Assembly: GCA_045120135.1 (NCBI GenBank)
Contig: JBGVEN010000010.1
Location: 124,001-188,000 of the forward strand
Length of the DNA stretch: 64,000 nt
Reading direction: 5' to 3'
DNA from: SIG440 sp045120135
GTDB lineage: Bacteria; Bacillota; Clostridia; Monoglobales; Monoglobaceae
Under the pieces are notes generated by a model. That model ran no database searches and was not told the DNA's origin. It was given only the letters and a program-made list of their open reading frames with translations. Each line of letters starts with the position of its first letter. Positions within the stretch are counted from its first letter, which is position 1. This document shows positions 9,615-20,200 of the stretch, piece after piece. Position numbers and translations under genes: made by a program.

Positions 9615-12600
9615 ATGATAAGAAAAATAACAGCCGTTGTCTGTGCACTTGTTATGGTTTTTACCCTGCTTGCACCAATCGGAGTAAATGCTGAGCGTAT
9701 AGCCGATTGTTGGAAGGTAGGTACCAAAAGTGCTAACGCAAAAGTCGAAAACGGCATATTAACACTTGATGGCACAGATGGCAAAACAGCCAGCTATACA
9801 TATTCTGCTACATATCCCAAGGATTTGGTTCTTAAATTCTCTGCAAGAATTTTGCAACATACAACAATGGGTGTGCAGTTCCATACAGGAACAGGCCGTG
9901 CCGGTATGTATATGAACCTGACCGGTTACAGCAGCTTTGGCGGTGCAATCAAAGGAAGCGTTCCAACAATTGGCAATGCTTGGCATGACTATCGTATTGA
10001 AGTAATAGGCGATACCCAAAGCATCTATGTCGATGGCGAGCTTACCGGTACAGGTAAGATAGACCTCGGAACAGTTGGTAATACCAGAATTTATTTCTGG
10101 ACTAACCCCAATGGTAAAATGGAAATAGGCCATTGGTCACTCCACACCCTCGATGGCAGAAAGCCGTTTGTGGTATCTGCAAACTATGCAGGCGAATGGC
10201 TCCCCGGTGAAGATTATACTCCCGGCTTTACTCAGGACTGGAAGACCGATACAGGTAACTGGCATCTCACAGATGCTCCTGCGGTTGAATGGATTAAGGA
10301 ACGCGGAGTTATCCGAATTGACAGTTCAAAAGGTTCAAATGGCGGTTACTATCCGGTTCAACACGCACTTAATTTGACCAAGAACTTTGACTGGAAGTGG
10401 AAGTGGAGAATTATCAAAAATACCAACTCTTCAATCCAGATTAAGTTTTATGGCGACTACCTTAACCTTTATTTCTACGTAAGAGATAACGAAGTGCTTC
10501 GCGGTGCGGCTCTTGAGGAGAATCTCCAGGGAAATATGGGGACCATAGGTATGGGTATTAATGTGCGTATGGGTCAGAATATGGGCGACTGGTGCGAAAT
10601 GGAGCTTCAGCGTCGCGGCGACTATTTGAGTATGTTTGTTGATGGAGGTAAGGTAAAGACCTGGCGTGCATACTCACAAAATAGTAAAATGGGTATGATT
10701 GCTTTGGCGGTTTCGGGTCACGGTGATGAAAACTGTGATATTTTTGAAATCGGGGAAACTTCATATACACCCTATTTCCCGACAGTTGAAATGGAAGCAC
10801 CTCTTTACAACTCAGAATTTGTTCAGAGCAGTGATGTTGTGCTTCGTGCAACAGCTACAGAGGAAACTGATTATATCGACTACTACGTTGATGATTTAAA
10901 GATTGGTCGCGGATATGCTCCGACTTATGAATACACTCTTGAAAATGTTCAGCCCGGTACATATAACGTAAGCGCGGGCATTGGTGACCAGCGTAGCGTT
11001 GCAACAGTTATGCATGTTAAGGCAGGCTTTACTTCGGCGCTTAATCTTTCAGCCGATGAAATCAAGTATGGTGGTACAGTTAATGCAAGCATTACTTCTG
11101 ATGCATTGAATAGCGATGTTGATGTTTCAAAGGTTGAGTATTATGTAAATGGTGAACTTGTTGCAACTGCAACTCAAAAGCCCTTTAAAGCAACACTTAA
11201 GAACTTTGAAGTTGGCACAGCTTCTGTATATGCAAAGATAATGAACAAGCAAAATGTTGTTACAACAAGTGAAATTAAGCTTGTTGATGTATACACAGAC
11301 GGTAAGGGTAGCATTAAATTCAACAGAGAATATGATATGTCCTATAAGTACGATGGCGGCACAGGTAAAGTGACAGCCGAGGACGGTTACTTCAAACTTG
11401 ACATTGAACATAATGGTAATATTCTTAAATACCTTGACCAGGACGGTAAGGTTAAGGAATATTCAATGACAAAGTTTAAGGATACTGTAACAGGTCTTGG
11501 TGATTACCGTGTTATTACAACTTCTGGCTTTGCTGAAGTATACTACAACGGTCAGATGCTCCACACCTTCTATATGCCAGCAACAACAGTTGAAAACAAG
11601 CTGAGCTATTCAGGTATTAAGAATTTCAAAATGACCGGTCGTGGCTGTAAATATACACTCTTTAGTGATAAATGGCCCGGTACAGCAGAATATACATCAC
11701 CGGCTATCAATATGGGTACAATCGAACCCTTACAGTCGGCAAATGTTTATACTGCACTTGAATTTGACAAAACTGACCTTTCAGACGAAGTTTTTGAATA
11801 CTTTGACGGCAGATACCAGATTAAGCTTACATTTAAGGATGGCGAGCTTACCGTTCGTGACCAGGGTAAGCAGGGTCAGATACCCGAGGATGGTTTCCCG
11901 CTCGAACGTAAGCCGGGGGTTGGATACTATCGCGTTAATGTGACAGAGGGTGCAGCTCAGGTTTGGTGCAACAACAAATATGTTGGTAGTTTTATGGGTG
12001 TTCTTTATGCTCACAAGCCTCAGATTATTCGTACTATGACTAATCCTTCAGCTTCAACATTTGTTGCAGTAAAGTCAATTGATGATATTTATTATCATAG
12101 TGAGGACTTTAGCGGCAACAAAGAGCTTATAGCTATGGATTACTGGGTTACCAACGGTGATACAACTGAAAAAATCAATCAGGATGAGGAAACAGGCAAG
12201 TATCACGCAACTGTTACTTCAGCTACAGAAGGCAGACTTTACCTTAATGCATTCACAAAGGATGTTATATTCAACTCAAAAGTTAAGGTTGACAGTGCTA
12301 AGAAGTTCTATATTATGACCAGACAGCATCCCATCTACTACGATTTCAAGCTGGGCTACGACTTTGAAGCAGGTCAGTATTTTGCCGAATATAACGTATT
12401 TGGTGGAGAGAAGAAATCAATTGGTAAAGACACACGTAGCTTCCCCGGTACTTTTGAACTTGGCAAGTGGCATGATGTTGAGGTTATAAACAAAGAAAAG
12501 AACCTTGTTATGAAGGTTGACGGCAAAACTGTTATCGACACCAAAGATTTCTGGCTTGTACTTGCAGGAACACCCGGATTCGGTGTAGTTGGCGGTACAC

Positions 12601-14039
12601 TTCACTTTACAGATGTTTACTACGAAGGCAGAGCCAAGGTTGGTTCAGGTACAAACGGCGTACACGACAATGAAGTTGCATCATACAACGACTTTGTTCA
12701 GATGAAAGACGGCAGAGTTGTCAGCACATCAACCCGTGGCGGCTGGCGTTACACAAGCGACGGTGGTAAGACCTGGACCGACCCTCAGGGTAAGGCAACA
12801 GCAGGCGGTACCACCAATATACTTGTTACCAAAGAGGGTAACTGGGTAGGAATAAACAGTGCGGGCGGAAGACCTAATGCATCAATTTCTACAGATGAGG
12901 GTCAGACATGGGGTTCACTAATCGAATTCCCCAAAAATGTTGATTCGCCTAACTGTACTGTACAGAACAACTTTTCTAATGTTGCAAAGAACGGCAGACT
13001 TCTCGTTACTTCTGACGAGCTTACATCCGAGGAATCAGGCCAGGTTGGTGCTTGGTGGTCGGATGATGGCGGCTTAACCTGGACAGAAAGTGATACATAC
13101 TTCCAGGAAGTTAAGGATAATGTAAATGGTCAGGAAGCATCGTTTGTAGATATGCCTACCGAGGGTCATTACAGAATCTTCTTCCGTACCGACCGTAACT
13201 ATATCTACTTTGCGGAATCATTTGACGATTGTAAAACATTTGAAACAAGACGTATCCCCTCACCCTTTAAGGCAACATGCTGTACATTTAAGATTCGCCG
13301 TGATACATTTGAGGACCAGACCTATTATGCACTCTGGACCTATGATGTAGAAGCAAGCTGGCAGCGTAGCCGTAACGAGCCTCGTAACAGAGTTGCTCTT
13401 GCGGTATCATACGATGGTATGGAAACCTGGGAATTTGTTCAGACAATATTTGATACAAGTGATTACCCCAATGGTCTTGTTCGTAACTACTCGCTTGAGA
13501 TTATGGAAAATGAGATTTATATCTCAATGAATGGTAACAAGAATGACTGCTTCCTGCAGGCAATCGACAAGAGCAAAATTAAGACAACCAAGAGATTTGA
13601 AGAAGCACATCCTCGTGGTTGGTGGTCTGGTACACTCGCAGATGACCTTGCATACACTCTCAGCGTTATCCCCAACAAAGATGGTCAGGCATATATACTC
13701 GGCAACTATGAAGAGGTGAAGTCTCAGAATGGCATGGTTAAAGCTGAAACGCTTGCAAAGGCATTTAACAGTGTTATGACAAAGAATGGTAACACTGTTA
13801 CATTCAAAATTGGTGATGGTTATGTTAAGTTTACCGATGGCTCGTCAAGCTATGATGTAAACGGAACATCTACGGATTTTGGCTCAACCTGTATGAAGGA
13901 TGGATATATTGATATCAATGCTTGTGCAAAAGCTTTTGGTAAGCCTATTACCGAAAATGAGGCAAAGAATGGTTGGGTACTCTGGTCGGATGCAGTTTAT
14001 GCTCCGGAATACAAGAGACAGCTCGAAGGTCTTATCTAA
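9615..14039 (+). CDS. Giant secreted sialidase-fold (Asp-box) protein with lectin-like modules
   Basis: A 1474-aa protein. ATG 9615 is preferred over ATG 9606 because AAAGG sits 10 nt upstream of it and only 1 nt before 9606. The signal peptide ends at VNA near residue 26. Residues about 27-185 and 195-390 are concanavalin-like modules, followed by Ig-like and further beta modules. A six-bladed-propeller region at about 1010-1330 carries Asp-boxes (SDGGKTW, STDEGQTW, SDDGGLTW, SYDGMETW). The last 100 residues resemble a copper-amine-oxidase N-terminal-like domain. The N-terminal FRIP motif of true sialidases is not evident, so the substrate is unknown. The protein is a paralog of the next gene and lies in a glycan-uptake cluster. 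Confidence 0.8.
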   Translation: MIRKITAVVCALVMVFTLLAPIGVNAERIADCWKVGTKSANAKVENGILTLDGTDGKTASYTYSATYPKDLVLKFSARILQHTTMGVQFHTGTGRAGMYMNLTGYSSFGGAIKGSVPTIGNAWHDYRIEVIGDTQSIYVDGELTGTGKIDLGTVGNTRIYFWTNPNGKMEIGHWSLHTLDGRKPFVVSANYAGEWLPGEDYTPGFTQDWKTDTGNWHLTDAPAVEWIKERGVIRIDSSKGSNGGYYPVQHALNLTKNFDWKWKWRIIKNTNSSIQIKFYGDYLNLYFYVRDNEVLRGAALEENLQGNMGTIGMGINVRMGQNMGDWCEMELQRRGDYLSMFVDGGKVKTWRAYSQNSKMGMIALAVSGHGDENCDIFEIGETSYTPYFPTVEMEAPLYNSEFVQSSDVVLRATATEETDYIDYYVDDLKIGRGYAPTYEYTLENVQPGTYNVSAGIGDQRSVATVMHVKAGFTSALNLSADEIKYGGTVNASITSDALNSDVDVSKVEYYVNGELVATATQKPFKATLKNFEVGTASVYAKIMNKQNVVTTSEIKLVDVYTDGKGSIKFNREYDMSYKYDGGTGKVTAEDGYFKLDIEHNGNILKYLDQDGKVKEYSMTKFKDTVTGLGDYRVITTSGFAEVYYNGQMLHTFYMPATTVENKLSYSGIKNFKMTGRGCKYTLFSDKWPGTAEYTSPAINMGTIEPLQSANVYTALEFDKTDLSDEVFEYFDGRYQIKLTFKDGELTVRDQGKQGQIPEDGFPLERKPGVGYYRVNVTEGAAQVWCNNKYVGSFMGVLYAHKPQIIRTMTNPSASTFVAVKSIDDIYYHSEDFSGNKELIAMDYWVTNGDTTEKINQDEETGKYHATVTSATEGRLYLNAFTKDVIFNSKVKVDSAKKFYIMTRQHPIYYDFKLGYDFEAGQYFAEYNVFGGEKKSIGKDTRSFPGTFELGKWHDVEVINKEKNLVMKVDGKTVIDTKDFWLVLAGTPGFGVVGGTLHFTDVYYEGRAKVGSGTNGVHDNEVASYNDFVQMKDGRVVSTSTRGGWRYTSDGGKTWTDPQGKATAGGTTNILVTKEGNWVGINSAGGRPNASISTDEGQTWGSLIEFPKNVDSPNCTVQNNFSNVAKNGRLLVTSDELTSEESGQVGAWWSDDGGLTWTESDTYFQEVKDNVNGQEASFVDMPTEGHYRIFFRTDRNYIYFAESFDDCKTFETRRIPSPFKATCCTFKIRRDTFEDQTYYALWTYDVEASWQRSRNEPRNRVALAVSYDGMETWEFVQTIFDTSDYPNGLVRNYSLEIMENEIYISMNGNKNDCFLQAIDKSKIKTTKRFEEAHPRGWWSGTLADDLAYTLSVIPNKDGQAYILGNYEEVKSQNGMVKAETLAKAFNSVMTKNGNTVTFKIGDGYVKFTDGSSSYDVNGTSTDFGSTCMKDGYIDINACAKAFGKPITENEAKNGWVLWSDAVYAPEYKRQLEGLI

Positions 14040-14090
14040 TACTCCATGACGTTAAATTTATTTGAGTTGTAAAAAACAATTCACAACGGG

Positions 14091-14117
14091 GAGGGGTGAT
14101 GTTTTTCATCACCCCTC
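14091..14117 (+). terminator. Stem-loop after the first Asp-box gene
   Basis: GAGGGGTGATG (14091-14101) pairs with CATCACCCCTC (14107-14117) over a T5 loop. The downstream T content is modest (TGCGTTTA), so termination may be incomplete. Confidence 0.6.
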
Positions 14118-14126
14118 TGCGTTTAT

Positions 14127-14213
14127 GGAAGGGAAAAGCCTTCCTCTAAACAGAAATTATATTTTCTGATTAGAAAAAGGCTTTTGTGTATATATTACTG
14201 ACTTCGGGTCAGT
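14127..14213 (+). promoter_or_regulatory. Structured leader before the second Asp-box gene
   Basis: Successive small hairpins lie here: GGAAGG/CCTTCC (14127-14132/14139-14144), CAGAAA/TTTCTG (14151-14156/14164-14169) and ACTGAC/GTCAGT (14197-14202/14208-14213). AAAAGCCTT (14134-14142) can pair instead with AAGGCTTTT (14177-14185), which would break the first hairpin. Competing pairings suggest a possible attenuator. It matches no riboswitch class I recognise. Confidence 0.3.
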
Positions 14214-14244
14214 TGTTATAAAAAATCATAAGGAGGTTTTATAT

Positions 14245-17200
14245 ATGAAAGGAAAAAGGATAATTGCTTTAGTGGCAATGTTTGCTGTTTTGATGACAAC
14301 TATGCCTATTATTTCAAATGCAGCAACATCAACAAGTACAAAGAAAACCTTGCAGCTTGAACCGGTTACCCATAAAGGTTTAACATGGAAAATGGCAAAT
14401 CCTGTAGAGGAAACCACCACTACGGACAACAAGGACACAGATGATACGAGTGATGATACTACTGTGACTGAGGTTACTGACCGTGATGAGATTGCATATA
14501 TAAACGAGGCCGGAAATCTTTACTGTTCAACTGAAAGTAGAAGAATTTTAGCGGGAAGTTCGCCATATGGTATTCGTCTCTATTCTGAGGATAATGCTGA
14601 TAATATGTTTAATGCGTCGAACTTTAAAGATGACCACGAATTTGAAATGAAATTCAGGTTCACAGATGATTTTTACATAATGTACTACAATGGTTCATAC
14701 CGCCATTATATCCGGTTTTTCAATGAGTCCGAGTTGTATTATCAAGATTCAACCGGCTACGATAATTCAGTTGAGGTGGATATGCCATGGAATGAATGGC
14801 ATACATTGAAACTTACATCAATCGATGGTAATAAGGGCGGAATTTACTTAAACGGTAAAAAGATTGTTGAGTATGCGATGCGAGCAAGTTCAGCTAAACC
14901 TTACTTTATGCTTGCAACATATTATCATATCGACTCAACATCAGCCATTGAGGTAGAGTATGCAAAAATGACTCCCATTCAAAGCGATGACGAATCAGGT
15001 GATGAGATTATTGAAGGTGATATTGGTTTGTCAGGTGTTACACAAAACCAGCTTTTCCATACGGGCGACAGTGTAACATTAAGAGCGGAGACATCTGTTG
15101 GCGGCGATGATATAAACGACAAAGGAAATTCAGTTCCTGGAGCAAGTGTTTATTCGAGCTACTATGTTAATGGTACAAAGGTAGGTCAAGATGACGTTAG
15201 CACTGAAAAAGCTACAAAAAAAGTGCCTTATTTGTTGTTTTTCACAAAAGAAGTAGAATACACAATATACACCAATAACGGCTTTACTTATACATTTGAC
15301 CAGGAAGGCGAGTATAATATTTACGCAATTGACAGCAAGGGAAAAAAGTCAACAACATTTAAGGTATTTGTTGAAAACAAAGAATTGGCTGAACTTTCCG
15401 TTCCGGAATCTGTAAATTATGGTGAAAGTGTTAATGTGAATATTTCAACAATTGAAATCTCGCACATAAGCCGTTATGACTATTATGTCAATGGTGAAAA
15501 AGTGCTTTCATCAAGCTCTACGTCGGCAAGCCTTACAGGGCTTCGTGCCGGAACGGCGGCAATAAGCGCCAAAGTTATATGCTCTGACGGAAGTGAGTAT
15601 CGTACTGAAACGAAATATATTGATGTGAATAAAGGAGCGGTTTCGGGCGATATTCAAATGAGCCGTGAATATATCCTTGACTATGACTTTGATGGCACAA
15701 CAGGCAATGTTACTGTAAATGACGGGTTCTTTGAACTAAACTTTACACATAACGGCAATACAGTTACGTACAGTTCAAACGATGGAACCAAGACTTATAC
15801 GGGTGCGGAAAACGGAATAGGAGCGGGTTCTTACCGAATTGTTGCAACGGCGGGTAATGCTGAAGTATACTACAACGGTCATTTTCTGTTCTCGTGTCTT
15901 ATGCCATTTGTAAATAACGATATACAAAGCATAAACTATACGGGTGGCGTATCAAATGCCAACCTTAAAGCTTCTGGTGTAAAGGCGGAAAGATACTATG
16001 GTGACTGGACAACAAGCGATTCAATTGAGGTATATGACCTTGATTTTGATATGTTCTATTCGCTTGAATTCAATAAGGAAAATTTAGATGATGAAACAGT
16101 GGTTATCTATGACGGTGAACACCAGGCAAAACTGATTTTTGACGGACGAGGCATCACTGCAATGGCTCAGCCGGAGGATTATCGTGTTCCTGAAGAGTTC
16201 AATCTTACCGACTCGATTGAAACAGGTTATTATCGTTTGACTGTTGCAAGAGGATTAGCACAGCTGTTTGTAAATAATACATATATCAATTCGTTTAAAT
16301 GTCCGGTTACTGCGCATGCAAAAGCGGTTATGAGAACTGCTGTTGCTACCGATGACACACGATTTGTTTCTGTTAAAAACACAGATGATATATATTTCCA
16401 CAACGAGGATTTTGAGGGTAATACTGAGTATAACGCAAACGAATATTGGTTCTCAGAGCATGAGGGCCGTGCTCTTGAAGAGGGTGAAACTGATCCGTTT
16501 ACCCAGGAGATTATTACCGAAGGCGGTAACAGTTACTTAAAACTTACTGATGCAGGTCTTGAAAAAGAACAATACACGGGTTATACCAACAATGACAGAA
16601 TAAGTCAGCCGGTTGGTGACTGGAACATAAATGCGTCTCCTGATAACCCTGCTTTCAATTTCCGTGCAAAGGCTGACGGAACAGGTGAGATTCATTTCCT
16701 TGCAAGACATTATCAGAAAGGTAACTTTATATCAATAAGCTACAGCTTTACAGATGGAAAATGGTATCTTAACAGATATACACTTAGAAAGGAATCATTC
16801 CCTTCAACTGCAAAGCTTGTTGTTCCTGCAAGTGATTTTGAATTAACTGATACAGTTGACGGAAATGTTAATATTAGTGCTATTTATGCTTCTGAACGTG
16901 AAGTCCTGGCAGAAAGTGCTGAAAATGCACCCGGTACAGACTGGAACGATTATGAGATGATACTCAATGACAACTATATTGCTCTTTATTGTGAAGGAAC
17001 AAAGATTATCGAGTACGATGGCCTTGTGAGCGGTCACGGCAGAATGGGCTTTGGTGTGTCTTATGGTGCAACACTTTGCGTTGATGATGTTGAATATGCC
17101 GGCGACAGCCGTATAACACTAGCGCTTAAATATATTACAACAGGTGATCCGGTTGATGCAAGCTACAGCTTCTATACCGGTGCTTTGAAGAACAAAGAAC

Positions 17201-20200
17201 CGGTTGTAGTAAGCAATACCGGATTCAGAGCAGGCCATGGTGCCGAGGACTTCCACAAATCTCCGACAAACGGTGTTGTTGCGTCAAGTGCAGATTATTT
17301 TTCATGGAAAACTCTGGATAACGGCAATACCTGGCAACCCGCATATATGGTATATGAGGACAATGCCTTTGAAGTGGAACATGATGGCCACTATTACCTG
17401 TATTACACAGGTCCTTCATCACTCAATCTTTTGTCCGGAATGTATATGCGAATTGGTAGCGTAAACTGGGCAAAACCGAGCATTGGTAAAGTGTGCAGTC
17501 GTTTATACAGTACCATACATCCGGAGGGCGATTATAAATCAACGGCTCAGATTAATGGTTCATGGGCGAATGAGAATATGGTAGTTGACCCGGCTGATTT
17601 TCCGTCGGAAATCTACAATCAGTCAAATATTGCCAGCCAGCTAGTTCAGGTTCAGGATGGTGACTATAAGGGCAGAATATTTATGTCAAAAACCATTGGC
17701 GGTGAACGTTATGGCGGCGATGCAATATTCTACACCGATGTTGACCGTGATTTCATAAATTCCGGTGCATCAATTGAAGATTATTGGGACAGAGATACTA
17801 ACAAGGTGAAAAAAATTCTTGAGGATGACTGGTATCTGGCAGGACATACCCTTACTTATGAATCAGTAGGTTTTGATATTCAGGAGAGTAAAGTTGTTGA
17901 TATGCCGAACAGCGTTTTGAGAGCTTACGGCAGAGGTGAAACAGGATTTATATCATATTGTGAATCGTATGACGGCGGCGAAACATGGGAGAAGGGTGTT
18001 CCCTCGCAGTTTATCGCTCCGCGATGCAGCTATGGTGTTGTACGCGATCCGAAAAACCTTAACCATTACTATGCGTTCTGGTGTTATGAGGCGAATACTT
18101 CCGATAAAATGAACGACGGAGGTCGTCCCAGAACACGTCAGGCGCTTGCGGGCAGCTTTGACGGCGGTAAAACATGGCAATATCTTGCTGATATTGAAGA
18201 GTCAACAAATGACTGGCGCAAGGGTCATGACAACAAAAGTCTTGGTGTTGCGCAGAACCACGGTTTAAGAGTTATTGACGGTGTTGTTTATATGTCCTAC
18301 GCCGGATTTAATGATGGTATAAAATATCCAAAGCTTTATACACTTGATACAAACAAGCTTAAACCTCTTATGAGATTTACTGAAGTGCATGATAAAAAGC
18401 TGTACTATCATAATGGTGCACAAACCCTTTCTGAGGATGCTGCAATTCTTCCCAAGGTAAGCGGTAAGGGTAAGATTTACGGAACAACAACCAATATTAC
18501 AGTAACTGATGAACATTATGATGCTGCAACTATTGCAAAAGTAATGGACGCAATATCAAACGGTAACGGAAGCTTTAATATCGGTTTAACAAACTATACA
18601 GTAACTCCGGATGCAAACGGAAACTTTGATATAATTGAAGCTGCAGAGGTGTTTGGTAAAAAAGTTGCCGAAACAGATAACTCATTTATAATTTCTGATT
18701 TTGAAATCAGTCGTGTAGATACCTTTTATATTGACAGCATAGGTCTTGAAAAAACTGCAGCAATGGATATCCGCGATGATTTCCTAAACAGATTCTGCCT
18801 TGCGGTTGAATACAGCAACGTTGAACAGATGTCAAAACTTCTTGATGAATTCTCTTATTTACTTGACTTTGATGTCGATACGGTAAATGAGAGTGTGCTT
18901 GAAAGAATGTTGGGACATAAGTACTATAAGCTTGCAGATATTAAAAAAATGTATAATATGGCCGTTAATGCCAATACAAAATCTCTAGATAATTCACCGA
19001 TTGCTCTTTCCACGATTACAGACGGCTATAAAAATTGGGATGACTCAATATCCGGTACATCTACGATTAGCGGTGTAAGTGACGGTGTTGCTACAGTTGC
19101 AACCAGCACAGCCTATTCGGAGCCTGGCAGTTATGGAACTGCAGCGTTTGATATTCCTGATACGGATAAATATGCTGTTAACTTCAATGCCAAGATTGGT
19201 TCCGGGGAAGCTAATATTAAATGGGGTAACTCTACACATTTGATGCAAATAGTTTTGAACCCTGTCAACAATTCCGGCTTTGAAATAGAGAATGATAAAA
19301 TTCCGCTTAGTGTAACGGCTGATAAATGGTACAATATTTGTGTGCTTGTATCAAAGGCAGCTTACGGAAGAAATGCTGTGGTCAAAATTGCTGAAATTGC
19401 AGATGACGGAACTGTCGGATACTACACAGAATATACCTTTGATGGTGTTACGGGCACTGCCGGCAGAAAGGGCTTCTGGCTTGAAACAGCAAACGGAGGA
19501 AGTGCTTCGATTGAGAAGGTAAGAGTTTATAATGACAGCACATTTGAGGTTCATACATTTAAAGCTAATGACGGAAAAGCATCTGCTTCTGTTGAGTTTC
19601 TTAATCTTGACAAAGAAATATCAACAGGTCAGGCAATAATGAATATTTACAACAACGATGTGTTTGCAGGAATGGGTTATTCGGAAGAGTTGACGGATGA
19701 AATTCCTGTACTTGGAACAAAGCTGTTTGAATTTGCGGATGTTTCTTATGATGTGAAAAATGGAATTAATCCTGCTGCAAAATTTAGTATGTGGAAGGAT
19801 ACCGTTAATCTTCAGTCTGTTGCAACACCTACTGATAAAATTAGTATGGTAAGTGAGTTTGAGGATGATTTTTCCGGTGCAACTTTAGATATGACAAAAT
19901 GGGCTATATCAGCTGATGAAGACGGTGAAGAAACAGGAATATTTGCCGGAATTTCAGCTGAAGAAGGCGGAGTTCTTAAGTTGAAGAAATCCGTTTCAGG
20001 CAAACTGGATTTTAAAGCAAAACTCCCGGCACAAGCCGATAATATGATAGTTTCTTATGATTTTAAAGTAAATGCCGCACCCGTTTCGTTCCAGCAACAG
20101 TGGTTTGGCAGTATGTATACAAAGGAAGACGGAACGCAGGCTCTTGACAGACTCGTATATTATATAGATGAGGATGCTACAACAGGTGCTGTTAGAATAA

